64,000 nt of DNA from Azoarcus indigens. Lineage in GTDB: Bacteria; Pseudomonadota; Gammaproteobacteria; Burkholderiales; Rhodocyclaceae. Positions 30,018 to 39,655 of this stretch are shown here, in pieces. The stretch is taken from positions 1-64,000 of the forward strand of contig NZ_SNVV01000007.1 in the NCBI RefSeq assembly GCF_004361735.1, written 5' to 3'. A program made the position numbers and the translations under genes. Position 1 is the stretch's first letter. Each line of letters opens with the position of its first letter. Under the pieces are notes generated by a model. It was not told where the DNA came from. It did not search any database and saw only the letters and a list, made by a program, of their open reading frames with translations.

Positions 30018-31276
30018 CCCAGCCTTACCCTGTCACCACCCTGCGCAGCGTCGCCGATTCGCTTCATCTGGAAGACGTCGCGCTGGAAACCATCGCCCAG
30101 CGCTTCGGCACGCCCACCTACGTCTATTCCCGCGCCGCGCTCACCGCCGCCTTCCAGAGCTGGCAGCAGGCGCTGGCTGGCCGCCGCGCGCTGGTCTGCT
30201 ACGCGGTCAAGGCCAACTCCAACCTCGCGGTGCTGTCGGTGTTCGCCAAGCTGGGTGCGGGTTTCGACATCGTTTCCGGCGGTGAGTTGGCCCGCGTCCT
30301 GGCCGCTGGCGGCAGCGCCGGCAAGGTCGTCTTCTCCGGCGTGGGCAAGAGCCGCACGGAAATGCGCTACGCGCTGGAGCAGGGCATACGCTGCTTCAAC
30401 GTCGAATCCGCTGCGGAACTGGAGCGCCTGAACGAGGCCGCCGGCCAGCTCGGCAAGAAGGCGCCGATCGCGCTGCGGGTGAATCCGGACGTCGATCCCA
30501 AGACCCACCCCTATATCTCCACGGGCCTGAAGAGCAACAAGTTCGGCGTCGCCTTCGACGAAGCGCTGGCGCTGTATCGCCGCGCCGCCAGCCTGCCCAA
30601 CCTCACCATCTCCGGCATCGCCTGCCACATCGGCTCGCAACTGCTGGACCCGGCACCGGTCGCCGAGGCTGCCGGCAAGGTGCTGGGGCTGGTGGACCAG
30701 CTGGCTGCCGAAGGCATCGCGCTGGATCACATCGATCTCGGCGGCGGCCTGGGCATCCGCTACCAGGACGAGACGCCGCCCTCGGTTGCCACCTATCTTG
30801 CGCCGCTGCTGGAGATCTTCGCCGGCCGCAAGGAAGAACTGTGCTTCGAGCCCGGCCGCTCCCTGGTCGGCAACGCCGGCCTGCTGCTGACGCGGGTGGA
30901 GTACCTGAAGCATGGCGAGGAGAAGAATTTCGCCATCGTCGATGCGGCCATGAACGACCTCGCCCGCCCGGCGCTGTACGACGCTTACCACGAAGCAGTG
31001 GCGGTCAAGGCCAGCGAAGTGCCGGCGCAGCGCTACGAAATCGTCGGCCCGATCTGCGAGAGCGGCGACTTCCTCGCCCATGACCGCGAACTGGCGCTGG
31101 CCGACGGCGACCTCGTCGCCCTGCTGTCCGCCGGCGCCTATGGCATGACCATGAGTTCCAACTACAACACCCGCGGCCGCGCCGCCGAGGTGATGGTGGA
31201 TGGCGCGCAGGCGCATGAAGTGCGCGCGCGCGAAACGGTGGAGTCGCTCTACGCGCTGGAGCGTCCGCTACCGTAA
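30014..31276 (+). CDS. lysA: Diaminopimelate decarboxylase
   Basis: LysA decarboxylates meso-diaminopimelate to lysine using pyridoxal phosphate. The 420 residues match the family. Lys66 in CYAVKANSN forms the Schiff base. HIGSQLLDPAP, the phosphate-binding GGGLGIRY, FEPGRSLVGNAG, and the second-subunit Cys in GPICESGDFLA are all present. It overlaps lptM by 4 bases. Confidence 0.97.
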   Translation: MTQPYPVTTLRSVADSLHLEDVALETIAQRFGTPTYVYSRAALTAAFQSWQQALAGRRALVCYAVKANSNLAVLSVFAKLGAGFDIVSGGELARVLAAGGSAGKVVFSGVGKSRTEMRYALEQGIRCFNVESAAELERLNEAAGQLGKKAPIALRVNPDVDPKTHPYISTGLKSNKFGVAFDEALALYRRAASLPNLTISGIACHIGSQLLDPAPVAEAAGKVLGLVDQLAAEGIALDHIDLGGGLGIRYQDETPPSVATYLAPLLEIFAGRKEELCFEPGRSLVGNAGLLLTRVEYLKHGEEKNFAIVDAAMNDLARPALYDAYHEAVAVKASEVPAQRYEIVGPICESGDFLAHDRELALADGDLVALLSAGAYGMTMSSNYNTRGRAAEVMVDGAQAHEVRARETVESLYALERPLP

Positions 31277-31314
31277 ATGCTGCACCGGCGGACCGCCGCA
31301 GCGGCCCGCCGCCC

Positions 31315-31659
31315 TCAATGGGTGGCTTCGCCGCCCAGCCGCTGGGATTCCACGATCAGCGCATGGCCGAAGGCCTTCCACGCCGGGCCGCCGTGGGTAT
31401 GCACGCCGATCTCGGCGCTCTGGCGCATCGTTTCCAGCATCAGCGCTGCCAGGCCGAACAGTTCGACGCGGGCACGTGCCTGCGGATCGTCCCCGCGCAA
31501 TTCCGCCAGGCTCTCCTGCGCCGAAGTCGTCAGCGCCTCGCGCGCCAACTCCCGCATCTGGTTCTCGTCCTGCCAGTCCAGGCCGAGCACGATGCCGCGC
31601 TTGACGATCTCCCGCTCCAGTTCCTCGGCGTCGCGCTCGTAGTGACCAAAACCGCTCAT
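31315..31659 (-). CDS. Conserved hypothetical protein
   Basis: A 114-residue soluble protein that I do not recognise. It starts MSGFGHYERDAEELEREIVKRGI. It is helical and acidic, contains the stretch GLDWQDENQMRELAREAL, and ends GVHTHGGPAWKAFGHALIVES. The ATG at 31659 overlaps the end of rfbD by 4 bases, so it is translated from the rhamnose operon mRNA. A longer frame upstream (to 31704) lies inside rfbD and is not needed. There is no signal peptide or membrane segment. No function is proposed; the operon position may be incidental. Confidence 0.6.
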   Translation of the reverse strand: MSGFGHYERDAEELEREIVKRGIVLGLDWQDENQMRELAREALTTSAQESLAELRGDDPQARARVELFGLAALMLETMRQSAEIGVHTHGGPAWKAFGHALIVESQRLGGEATH

Positions 31660-32552
31660 CTTTCCCCCAGTTCTTCCAGGCAGCGCACCAGCGCCACACG
31701 CCAATCGGGCAGCGCCACGCCAAAGCGTTCCACCAGGCGGCGCTGATCCAACCGCGAATTCAGAGGCCGGCGCGCGGGCGTTGGATAGTCGCCGCTGCCT
31801 ATGGCCTCCACCGTCGTCACCTTGCGCTGCCAGGCCGGCAACACGCGGGACGCTTCATCGAAGATGGTCCGGGCGAACTCGCACCAGTTGGTCTCGCCGC
31901 CGCCAGCCAGGTTGTACAGGCCGGACTCGAAGCGCCCCTCACAGCGCTCCCGCATCGCCTGGGCAACGATCTGCGCGGTCGCATCGGCAATGTTGCGTGC
32001 CCAGGTCGGCGCTCCGATCTGGTCAGCCACCACCCGCAAGGCTTCCCGTTCGGCCCCCAGCCGCAGCATGGTACGGACGAAGTTGCCGCCGCGGGCGGCA
32101 TAGACCCAGGTAGTGCGGAAGATGAGATGGTCGCAGCCGGAGGCGGCAATCGCCTGCTCTCCCGCCAACTTGCCGCGGCCGTAGGCGTTCAGCGGCGCAA
32201 CCGCATCGTTCTCGAGGTAGGGCGTCGACTTGCTGCCGTCGAACACATAGTCGGTGGAGTAATGCACCAGCAAGGCACCGCGCGCCCGCGCCAGCCGGGC
32301 CAGTTCGCCGACCGCTTCGCCGTTGATGCGGGTCGCCAGCGCCTCTTCGCTCTCCGCCTTGTCCACCGCGGTGTAGGCGGCGGCATTGACGATCACATCC
32401 GGTGCCAGTTCAGCAACCCGCGCCGCCAGCGCTTCCGGCCGCGACAGATCGCAGGCGGCGCGGTCCAGTGCCAGCACCTCGCCCAGCGGCAGCAGGCTGC
32501 GCGCCAGCTCCCAGCCCACCTGGCCGCGTGCGCCAGTGAGCATCAGGCGCAT
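31656..32552 (-). CDS. rfbD: dTDP-4-dehydrorhamnose reductase
   Basis: RfbD carries out the last step of dTDP-L-rhamnose synthesis with NAD(P)H. The 298-residue SDR-fold protein has the nucleotide-binding motif MLTGARGQVGWELARSL at 4-20, the region VNAAAYTAVDKAE, STDYVFDG and the catalytic YGRGKLAGE (Tyr-x3-Lys). The start at 32552 overlaps rfbC by 10 bases. It is fourth in the order rfbB-rfbA-rfbC-rfbD. Rhamnose goes to O-antigen or other surface glycans, but no glycosyltransferases follow in this window. Confidence 0.95.
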   Translation of the reverse strand: MRLMLTGARGQVGWELARSLLPLGEVLALDRAACDLSRPEALAARVAELAPDVIVNAAAYTAVDKAESEEALATRINGEAVGELARLARARGALLVHYSTDYVFDGSKSTPYLENDAVAPLNAYGRGKLAGEQAIAASGCDHLIFRTTWVYAARGGNFVRTMLRLGAEREALRVVADQIGAPTWARNIADATAQIVAQAMRERCEGRFESGLYNLAGGGETNWCEFARTIFDEASRVLPAWQRKVTTVEAIGSGDYPTPARRPLNSRLDQRRLVERFGVALPDWRVALVRCLEELGER

Positions 32553-33103
32553 GGAAAGTCCTCGTAGACCTCGGCCTGGGCGAAGGGCACGCCGGCCTTG
32601 TCCTTGGCCGCCAGCAGCGGCTCGCCGGCCAGCGGCCAGTCTATGCCCAGCGCCGGATCGTTCCACAGCAGGCTGCGCTCGTGCTCCGGCGCGTAATAGT
32701 CGGTGGTCTTGTAGAGGAAGTCGGCGGTTTCGGACAGCACCTGGAAGCCGTGGGCGAAGCCGGGCGGGATCCACAGCTGCAGGTTGTTTTCCTCCGACAG
32801 CTCCAGCCCGACCGAGCGGCCGAAGGTGGGCGAACCGCGGCGCAGGTCCACCGCCACGTCATACACCGCGCCGCGCAGCACCCGCACCAGCTTTCCCTGC
32901 GCTTGCTGGATCTGGTAGTGCAGGCCGCGCAGCACGCCGCGGCCGGAGCGGGAGTGGTTGTCCTGCACGAACTGCACGTCCAGGCCGGTGAGCTCGCGGA
33001 AAGCGCGGGCGTTGTAGCTTTCCATGAAGAAGCCGCGGGCGTCGCCGAAGACGCGTGGCTCCAGGATCAGGACGTCAGGGATCTCGGTTTCTTTTATCTG
33101 CAT
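32543..33103 (-). CDS. rfbC: dTDP-4-dehydrorhamnose 3,5-epimerase
   Basis: RfbC epimerises C3 and C5 of dTDP-4-keto-6-deoxyglucose. The 186-residue cupin protein has FVQDNHSRSGRGVLRGLHYQ (catalytic His region), RGAVYDVAVDLRRGSPTFG, the FAHGFQVLSE strand with its His, and YKTTDYYAPEHE (catalytic Tyr). The start at 33103 shares its last base with the rfbA stop, and the end overlaps rfbD. Confidence 0.96.
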   Translation of the reverse strand: MQIKETEIPDVLILEPRVFGDARGFFMESYNARAFRELTGLDVQFVQDNHSRSGRGVLRGLHYQIQQAQGKLVRVLRGAVYDVAVDLRRGSPTFGRSVGLELSEENNLQLWIPPGFAHGFQVLSETADFLYKTTDYYAPEHERSLLWNDPALGIDWPLAGEPLLAAKDKAGVPFAQAEVYEDFPCA

Positions 33104-34002
33104 CAGAACACCTTTTCTTCGAGCATGCGCAGCAGGTACTGGCCGTAGCCGTTCTTGGACAAGGGCTTGGCCAGACCGCGCAGCTGGTCGGAGTCTATCC
33201 AGCCGGCGCGCCAGGCGATCTCTTCCGGGCAGGCGATCTTCAACCCCTGCCGCTTCTCTATGGTCTGGATGAAGAGGCCGGCTTCCAGCAGGCTCTCGTG
33301 GGTGCCGGTATCCAGCCAGGCGTGGCCGCGGCCCATCACCTGCACGTCCAGGTCGCCCCACTCGAGGTAGCGGCGGTTGATGTCGGTGATCTCCAGCTCG
33401 CCGCGGGCGCTGGGCTTGAGGCCGCGGGCGATGTCGCTCACCCGGCTGTCGTAGAAGTAGAGGCCGGTGACGGCGTAGCGGCTCTTGGGCTGGGCCGGCT
33501 TCTCTTCCAGGCTGACCGCATGTCCCGCCTCGTCGAACTCGACCACACCGTAGCGCTCCGGATCCTGCACCGGGTAGGCGAACACGGTGGCGCCTTGCTC
33601 GCGCTGGCCGGCGGCGCGCAGATCGTCGGCGATCTCGTGGCCGTAGAACAGGTTGTCGCCCAGTACCAGGGCGGAAGGCTGGCCGGCGAGGAAGTCCTCG
33701 CCGATCAGGAAGGCCTGGGCCAGGCCGTCCGGGCTGGGCTGCACCGCGTACTCCAGCTTCAGCCCCCAGCGCGCGCCGTCGCCCAGCAGCTGCTCGAAGC
33801 GCGGCGTGTCCTGCGGCGTGGAGATGATCAAGATCTCGCGTATGCCCGCCAGCATCAGGGTGCTCAGCGGGTAGTAGATCATCGGCTTGTCATAGACCGG
33901 CAGCAACTGCTTGGACACCGCCAGCGTGGCCGGATGCAGCCGGGTGCCGGAGCCGCCAGCGAGGATGATGCCCTTGCGGGCCAGAGACGTCGTCATTCCC
34001 AC
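33103..34002 (-). CDS. rfbA: Glucose-1-phosphate thymidylyltransferase
   Basis: RfbA makes dTDP-glucose from dTTP and glucose-1-phosphate. The 299 residues fit the family. The N-terminal nucleotide motif is [15 protein letters not shown] and the substrate motif is [26 protein letters not shown] carries the metal-binding Asp, and the family signature VTGLYFYD follows. [10 protein letters not shown], 2 codons downstream, is an equally good start. It follows rfbB by 6 bases. Confidence 0.96.
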   Translation of the reverse strand: MGMTTSLARKGIILAGGSGTRLHPATLAVSKQLLPVYDKPMIYYPLSTLMLAGIREILIISTPQDTPRFEQLLGDGARWGLKLEYAVQPSPDGLAQAFLIGEDFLAGQPSALVLGDNLFYGHEIADDLRAAGQREQGATVFAYPVQDPERYGVVEFDEAGHAVSLEEKPAQPKSRYAVTGLYFYDSRVSDIARGLKPSARGELEITDINRRYLEWGDLDVQVMGRGHAWLDTGTHESLLEAGLFIQTIEKRQGLKIACPEEIAWRAGWIDSDQLRGLAKPLSKNGYGQYLLRMLEEKVF

Positions 34003-34008
34003 CTCCCC

Positions 34009-35067
34009 TCAGCGCGATGCGTAGTTGCGTTCCAGCCAGGCGCGGTAGGCGCCACTCTGCACGTTTTCCACCCAGGCCTGGTTCTCCAGGTACCACTGCA
34101 CCGTGCGGCGGATGCCGGTGGCAAAGGTCTCCGCCGGCCGCCAGCCGAGTTCCCGCTCGATCTTGCGTGCGTCGATGGCGTAGCGGCGGTCGTGGCCCGG
34201 CCTGTCCTTGACGAAGGTGATCAGCCGCGCATACGGCCCGGCCGGATCCGGGCGCAGCTCGTCCAGCAGGCCGCAGATGATGTTCACGATGTCGATGTTG
34301 GGCTGCTCGTTCCAGCCGCCGACGTTGTAGGTCTCGCCCACGCGGCCGCGCGCCAGCACCTCGCGCACCGCCGAGCAATGGTCGCCGACGTACAGCCAGT
34401 CGCGCACGTTGCGGCCGTCGCCGTAGATGGGCAGCGGCCGGCCGGCCAGCGCGTTGGCAATGGTCAGCGGAATGAGCTTTTCCGGGAACTGGTAGGGGCC
34501 GTAATTGTTGGAGCAATTGGTGGTAAGCACCGGCAGGCCGTAGGTGTGATGCCAGGCGCGAACGAGGTGGTCGCTGGCGGCCTTGCTCGCCGAATACGGG
34601 CTGTTGGGCTCGTAGGCCTTGGTTTCGGTGAAGGCCGGATCCTCGGGGCCGAGCGAGCCGTACACCTCATCGGTGGACACATGCAGGAAGCGGAAGGCGG
34701 CGGCCTCTTCGACGCCCAGGCTGCCCCACCAGCCGCGTGCCGCTTCCAGCAGGGTGAAAGTGCCTTCGACATTGGTGCGCACGAAAGCGCCAGGGCCGTG
34801 GATGGAGCGGTCCACATGGCTCTCGGCGGCGAAATGGACGATGGCGCGCGGGCGGTGCTCGGCCAGCAGGCGGTCCACCAGCGTGCGGTCGCAGATGTCG
34901 CCGTGGATGAAGTGGTGGCGGTCGTCGCCAGCCAGGGTAGCGAGATTCTCGAGGTTGCCGGCGTAGGTCAGGGCGTCGAGATTCAGCACCGGCTCGTCCT
35001 GCGTCGCCAGCCAGTCGAGGACAAAGTTGGCGCCGATGAAGCCTGCACCGCCAGTCACTAGGATCAT
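34009..35067 (-). CDS. rfbB: dTDP-glucose 4,6-dehydratase
   Basis: RfbB removes water from dTDP-glucose to give the 4-keto-6-deoxy sugar, with bound NAD. The 352-residue SDR protein has [16 protein letters not shown] at the N-terminus, [12 protein letters not shown], the family-specific [10 protein letters not shown] (Asp-Glu pair), the catalytic [24 protein letters not shown], and [11 protein letters not shown]. It is the first gene of the rhamnose operon, divergent from dacB. The 122-base gap holds a TAGAAT on each strand (35109-35114 plus; 35143-35148 minus) that may be -10 boxes, without convincing -35 partners. Confidence 0.97.
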   Translation of the reverse strand: MILVTGGAGFIGANFVLDWLATQDEPVLNLDALTYAGNLENLATLAGDDRHHFIHGDICDRTLVDRLLAEHRPRAIVHFAAESHVDRSIHGPGAFVRTNVEGTFTLLEAARGWWGSLGVEEAAAFRFLHVSTDEVYGSLGPEDPAFTETKAYEPNSPYSASKAASDHLVRAWHHTYGLPVLTTNCSNNYGPYQFPEKLIPLTIANALAGRPLPIYGDGRNVRDWLYVGDHCSAVREVLARGRVGETYNVGGWNEQPNIDIVNIICGLLDELRPDPAGPYARLITFVKDRPGHDRRYAIDARKIERELGWRPAETFATGIRRTVQWYLENQAWVENVQSGAYRAWLERNYASR

Positions 35068-35189
35068 GTCGTCGTTCCGTGCGAGAAATCGGGGCGGAGC
35101 CAGACGGGTAGAATGCGTCGGTCGCGGCCCGCCGAGGACGCAATTCTATCCTGCCGCGCCGCAGCATGCGGTGACGGTACGCTGCCCAC

Positions 35190-36656
35190 ATGCCCCCCCT
35201 GCCCTGCCTCCACCGTCGCCTTCCTGCCCGCTTTGCCGGGCTTCTGGCCGTCCTGTTCCTGCTGCTCGTTTCAGGCAGCAGACCCTTATCCGCCGCCGAA
35301 CTGCCGGTGCCGGTGGCGGCCGCCCTGCGCGCCGCGCGCATTCCGGCGGATGCGGTATCGGTGTGGGTGCAGCCGGTGGATGCGCCGGCGCCCACGCTGC
35401 AGCTGAACGCCGAACGGCCGATGAACCCGGCCTCGGTGATGAAGCTGGTCACCGCCTTCGCCGCCATGGACCGCCTCGGCCCCGCCTACCAGTGGACCAC
35501 CCGCATCGCCACCACCGGCACCGTGCGCCACGGTGTGCTGCACGGCAATCTCTACATCGTCGGCGGCGGCGATCCCTTCCTCACCTATGAGCGCCTGTGG
35601 AAGCTGCTGCGCCAGCTGCGCGGCCTCACCGGCATCGACACGGTGGATGGCGACATCGTGCTGGACGACCGCGCGCTGCTGCTTCCCCCCCACGATCCGG
35701 ACGCTTTCGACGGTCGCGGCCTGCGCCCCTACAACGCCGGCCCCTACGGCCTGCTGATGCAGTTCAACTCGCTGCGGCTGTCACTGCTGCCGGCGCCGCG
35801 CGCCGGGGGCGAGGTGCGCGTCGCCACCGATCCGCCCCTCGCCGGCCTGAGCGTGATCAACCGCCTGAAGACCAGCGACGGCCCCTGCCCGGTGTGGTAT
35901 TCCGGCCTGGATGCCCGCCTGGAGCCCGGCCCCAGGCTGGTGCTGGAAGGCAGCCTGCCCGCCAGCTGCGGCCGCCGCGACTGGAGCGCCGCGCCGCTGC
36001 CGCCGGCCGACTACGCCCTGGCGCTGACCGCCGCCTTGTGGAAGGAACTGGGCGGACGGGTGGAGGGGCAGGTGCGCAACGGCCCCACCCCGGCGGCGCA
36101 GGCGGACGAGGTGCTGCGCGAGGATTCGCCGCCGCTGGCGGACGTGGTGCGCGACATGAACAAGTGGTCCAGCAACGTCATCGCCCGTCAGCTGCTGGCC
36201 ACGCTGGGCAGCACCGCGCCGACGTGGACAACGGACATGGTCAGGGCCGGCGCCTACGTCGCCTTCGCGCAGTTGAATGCGGTCGGTATCCCGACCGCCG
36301 GCCTGGTGCTGGAGAACGGCTCCGGGCTCTCACGCCAGGAGCGGGTCAGCGCCGCCACGCTGGGGCAGTTGCTGGCGGTGGCCTGGCGGCGGCCGTGGAT
36401 GCCGGAATACATCGCCGCGCTGCCGGTGGCCGGCGTGGACGGCACCGCCCGCCGCCGGCTGGCGGACAGCCCGGCCAACGGCCAGGCCCACATCAAGACC
36501 GGCACCATCAACGGCGTGCGCGCCATGGGCGGCTATGTGCTGGACCGCAACGGCCGCCGCCACATCGTGGTGATGCTGGTGAATCACCCGGAAGCCGCCG
36601 CCAGCCAGGCGGCACAGGATGCGCTGCTCGAATGGGTGTGGGCGCAGCAGGGTTGA
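35190..36656 (+). CDS. dacB: D-alanyl-D-alanine carboxypeptidase/endopeptidase (PBP4, DacB)
   Basis: DacB is a periplasmic peptidase S13 family protein that trims or cleaves peptidoglycan peptides. The 488-residue protein has a signal peptide (hydrophobic 14-28, cleavage near LSAAE). The active-site motifs are SxxK as SVMK at 82-85, SxN in WSSNVIARQLL, and KTG in IKTGTINGVRAMGGY. The long insert between SxxK and SxN is the PBP4 domain. It is divergent from rfbB and convergent with sfsA; the 119 bases between dacB and sfsA show no clear terminator. Confidence 0.94.
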   Translation: MPPLPCLHRRLPARFAGLLAVLFLLLVSGSRPLSAAELPVPVAAALRAARIPADAVSVWVQPVDAPAPTLQLNAERPMNPASVMKLVTAFAAMDRLGPAYQWTTRIATTGTVRHGVLHGNLYIVGGGDPFLTYERLWKLLRQLRGLTGIDTVDGDIVLDDRALLLPPHDPDAFDGRGLRPYNAGPYGLLMQFNSLRLSLLPAPRAGGEVRVATDPPLAGLSVINRLKTSDGPCPVWYSGLDARLEPGPRLVLEGSLPASCGRRDWSAAPLPPADYALALTAALWKELGGRVEGQVRNGPTPAAQADEVLREDSPPLADVVRDMNKWSSNVIARQLLATLGSTAPTWTTDMVRAGAYVAFAQLNAVGIPTAGLVLENGSGLSRQERVSAATLGQLLAVAWRRPWMPEYIAALPVAGVDGTARRRLADSPANGQAHIKTGTINGVRAMGGYVLDRNGRRHIVVMLVNHPEAAASQAAQDALLEWVWAQQG

Positions 36657-36775
36657 AGATTTGAACGATCCGGCGGCCGGGCGCCACCACCCGCGCCGAG
36701 GCCGCATCCGCTCCCGCGCGCTCAGGCAGGATTGCGCGCCGGCCTCTCCTTCCAGCGAAGTGCGCTCCCTGCTCC

Positions 36776-37480
36776 TCAGCCCACCCGCACCGGCAGCGCA
36801 TGCAACGGCGTCAGCGCTTGCGGACTGGCCTGGGCCGATACCGCCAGCACCTCCACGCCCGCCGCCAGTGCGGCACGCAGCGCGCGGCCATAGACCGGAT
36901 CGATCTCGTCCGCCGGCCGCACCGCCACCAGGTCGGCGCGGGGCGCGCAGAACAGCAGCACCGCGCGGGCGCCGGCCGCCGCCATCGCCGACAGCTCGGC
37001 CAGGTGGCGGGCACCGCGGCTGGTCACTGCGTCCGGGAAGAAGCCGATGCCGTCCTCGCCCACCGCGGTCACGCTCTTCACCTCCACATAGGTCGGCGGC
37101 CAGCCATCCGACTCCAGCAACCAGTCGACGCGGCTGGCCACGCCGTAGCGCACCTCGGCGCGGCAGCGCTGGTAGCCGGCGAGGCCGGGCAGCAGGCCGG
37201 CGTCGATCGCCTCCCGCGCCAGCGCGTTGATGCGGCCGGTGTGCACGCCCACCAACACGGCGGGCCGCGCCTCCACCAGTTCCCAGGTCCAGGCCAGCTT
37301 GCGCAGCGGATTCGATGCCGCCGACAGCCACACCTGCGCACCGATCTGCGCACAGCCGGTCATGGAGCCGGTGTTGGGGCAATGGGCGACCACCCGGCTG
37401 CCATCCACCAATTCCACCTCGGCGAAGAAGCGCTGGTAGCGCCGCAGCAGCCGGCCTTCGACCAGCGGCGGGAGTTTCAT
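36776..37480 (-). CDS. sfsA: SfsA family protein (sugar fermentation stimulation / DNA-binding nuclease-like)
   Basis: A 234-residue protein of the usual SfsA length. It shows the N-terminal OB-like motif LVEGRLLRRYQRFFAEVEL, the signature AHCPNTGSMTG, and the PD-(D/E)xK-like core: VDWLLES, then YVEVKSVT, followed by FPDAVTSRGARHLAEL. Escherichia coli SfsA was described as a regulator of maltose genes and as a nucleic-acid-binding protein, but its real activity is poorly defined. It has no obvious operon partner. The 160 bases between it and the next gene (37481-37642) appear empty. Confidence 0.92.
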   Translation of the reverse strand: MKLPPLVEGRLLRRYQRFFAEVELVDGSRVVAHCPNTGSMTGCAQIGAQVWLSAASNPLRKLAWTWELVEARPAVLVGVHTGRINALAREAIDAGLLPGLAGYQRCRAEVRYGVASRVDWLLESDGWPPTYVEVKSVTAVGEDGIGFFPDAVTSRGARHLAELSAMAAAGARAVLLFCAPRADLVAVRPADEIDPVYGRALRAALAAGVEVLAVSAQASPQALTPLHALPVRVG

Positions 37481-37642
37481 GCGGCGGCTCCGGCGCAGCC
37501 GCCGCGCGTCAAAGGCCCGGCGTTGGGCCAGACTTCGACGGCCCTGGCATCAACGAGGGGGGCCGAACAAGCTGCACGCGGGCAAACCGACGGCGGAAAC
37601 CAAACCGCGCCGGCCGGCGTGAGCAAGGGCCGCCGCATCGCC

Positions 37643-38050
37643 TCAGTCCATCGGCAGGCTGCGCCGGCCGCCCAGGGTCCACCAGCCGCGCACCACCCGG
37701 TAGAGCACCCACAGGCCGGCCACCCCCATCAGGAGCAGGGCGAAAGGCAGACCGATGATGGTGATGAAGAGCAGCACCGACATCACGATCCACAGCAGCG
37801 CGAACCAGAAGGTACGGATCTGCCAGCGGAAGTGGCTTTCCAGCCAGGTGCCGCGCACCTCGCCGCGCTTCCAGTAGTTGAGGATGACGGCAACGATGGA
37901 GGGCAGGCTGGCGACGAAGCCGAAGACGATGGTGGCCGACCCCACCACCGCGGTGAACACCGCGAAGGCATGCAGGGCGTAGATGAGGTGGGTGAGCGTG
38001 AGCAGCTTGTCGCCGGGGGTGGCGGCGACGGAGTAGTCGGGCTGGGACAT
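37643..38050 (-). CDS. Small membrane protein, DUF4870-like
   Basis: A 135-residue integral membrane protein with three to four hydrophobic segments: HLIYALHAFAVFTAVVGSATIVFGF, PSIVAVILNYW, then TFWFALLWIVMSVLLFITIIGLPFALLLMGVAGLWVLYRVV. A loop RGTWLESHFRWQIRTFW lies between. The LESHFRWQIRTFW loop and TM layout are typical of DUF4870/YidH-like proteins widespread next to housekeeping genes in betaproteobacteria. The function is unknown. It stands alone on the minus strand between sfsA and ubiD. Confidence 0.75.
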   Translation of the reverse strand: MSQPDYSVAATPGDKLLTLTHLIYALHAFAVFTAVVGSATIVFGFVASLPSIVAVILNYWKRGEVRGTWLESHFRWQIRTFWFALLWIVMSVLLFITIIGLPFALLLMGVAGLWVLYRVVRGWWTLGGRRSLPMD

Positions 38051-38153
38051 CCGGGGGCTCCAGTGAAAGGCGGGGGATACCGGTTCAGAGTGCGCCGGCG
38101 GCGCCAGGGTTCAGGCCGGCGCCGCCCCACCTACATCTGGGCGGTACGGCGGA

Positions 38154-39647
38154 TCACAAGCCCAGCTCGCCCCACATCGCATCCACCCTGGCCTTCACCG
38201 CGGCGTCCATGACGATGGGCGTGCCCCACTCGCGGCTGGTTTCGCCCGGCCACTTGTTGGTCGCGTCTATGCCCATCTTGGAGCCCAGGCCGGCGACCGG
38301 GCTGGCGAAGTCCAGGTAGTCGATGGGCGTGTTATCCACCAGGGTGGTGTCGCGGGTGGCATCCACCCGGGTGGTCAGCGCCCAGATCACCTCCTTCCAG
38401 TCGCGGATGTCCACATCGTCGTCCACCACGATGATGAACTTGGTGTACATGAACTGGCGCAGGAAGCTCCAGATGCCGAACATCACCCGCTTGGCGTGGC
38501 CGGGGTACTGCTTTTTCATGCTCACCACCGCCAGGCGGTAGGAGCAGCCTTCCGGCGGCAGGTAGAAGTCGGTGATCTCCGGGAACTGCTTGCGCAGCAG
38601 CGGCACGAAGACCTCGTTCAGCGCCAGCCCCAGCATCGCCGGCTCGTCGGGCGGCTTGCCGGTGTAGGTGGAGTGGTAGATGGGGTCGCGCCGCAGGGTG
38701 ACGCGCTCCACGGTAAACACCGGGAACTCGGAGACTTCGTTGTAGTAGCCGGTGTGGTCGCCATAGGGGCCTTCGGGCGCGGTGTCGTCCGGGTGGATCA
38801 GGCCTTCCAGCACGATCTCGGCGCTGGCCGGCACCTGCAGGTCGGAGCCCAGGCACTGGGTCAGCTCGGTCTTGGCGCCGCGCAGCAGGCCGGCGAACTG
38901 GTATTCGGAGATGGTGTCCGGCACCGGCGTCACCGCCGCCAGGATGGTCGCCGGGTCGCAGCCCAGCACCACCGCCACCGGGAAGGGCTGGCCGGGCCTG
39001 GCCAGCTGGTGCTCGCGGAAATCCAGCGCGCCGCCGCGGTGCGCCAGCCAGCGCATGATCACCCGGTTGCGGCCCAGCACCTGCTGGCGGTAGATGCCGA
39101 GGTTCTGGCGCTTCTTGTGTGGGCCGCGCGTCACCACCAGGCCCCAGGTGATCAGCGGTGCGGCGTCGCCCGGCCAGCAGTGCTGGATGGGCAGGCGGCC
39201 GAGATCCACCTCGTCGCCCTCCCACACCTGCTCCTGGCAGGGCGCGTTGCGGGTTTCCTTCGGCGCCATGTTGAGCACCTGCTTGAGCACCGGCCACTTC
39301 TCCCAGGCGTCCTTCAGGCCCTTGGGCGGCTCCGGCTCCTTGAGGAAGGCGAGCAGGCGGCCGACATCGCGCAGCGGCTCGCGCCAGTCGCCGCCCTCGC
39401 CCACGTCCTCGCCCATGCCATAGAGCACCCGCTGCGGGGTGCCGAACAGGTTGGCCAGCACCGGGATGGCCTGCGGCACGCCGTGGGTGGTGGGCTTTTC
39501 GAACAGCAGCGCCGGGCCGCCGGCGCGCAGCACGCGGTCGGCGATCTCGGTCATCTCCAGGTGGGTGTCCACCGGCACGCGGATGCGCTTGAGTTCGCCG
39601 CGGGCTTCGAGCTTGGCGACGAAGTCGCGCAGGTCCTGGTATTTCAT
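38154..39647 (-). CDS. ubiD: 4-hydroxy-3-polyprenylbenzoate decarboxylase
   Basis: UbiD decarboxylates the prenylated 4-hydroxybenzoate in ubiquinone synthesis, using prenylated FMN made by UbiX. The 497 residues match the family. Visible features are the N-terminal [19 protein letters not shown], the glycine-rich segment [26 protein letters not shown] with the Arg used in prFMN binding, the acidic region [23 protein letters not shown] with the catalytic Glu, and [15 protein letters not shown]. The frame is open far upstream, but this ATG starts at the family N-terminus and follows pyrF closely. UbiA encoded 0.9 kb away supports ubiquinone synthesis over degradation of aromatic acids. Confidence 0.94.
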   Translation of the reverse strand: MKYQDLRDFVAKLEARGELKRIRVPVDTHLEMTEIADRVLRAGGPALLFEKPTTHGVPQAIPVLANLFGTPQRVLYGMGEDVGEGGDWREPLRDVGRLLAFLKEPEPPKGLKDAWEKWPVLKQVLNMAPKETRNAPCQEQVWEGDEVDLGRLPIQHCWPGDAAPLITWGLVVTRGPHKKRQNLGIYRQQVLGRNRVIMRWLAHRGGALDFREHQLARPGQPFPVAVVLGCDPATILAAVTPVPDTISEYQFAGLLRGAKTELTQCLGSDLQVPASAEIVLEGLIHPDDTAPEGPYGDHTGYYNEVSEFPVFTVERVTLRRDPIYHSTYTGKPPDEPAMLGLALNEVFVPLLRKQFPEITDFYLPPEGCSYRLAVVSMKKQYPGHAKRVMFGIWSFLRQFMYTKFIIVVDDDVDIRDWKEVIWALTTRVDATRDTTLVDNTPIDYLDFASPVAGLGSKMGIDATNKWPGETSREWGTPIVMDAAVKARVDAMWGELGL

Positions 39648-39655
39648 GGCGCGCC

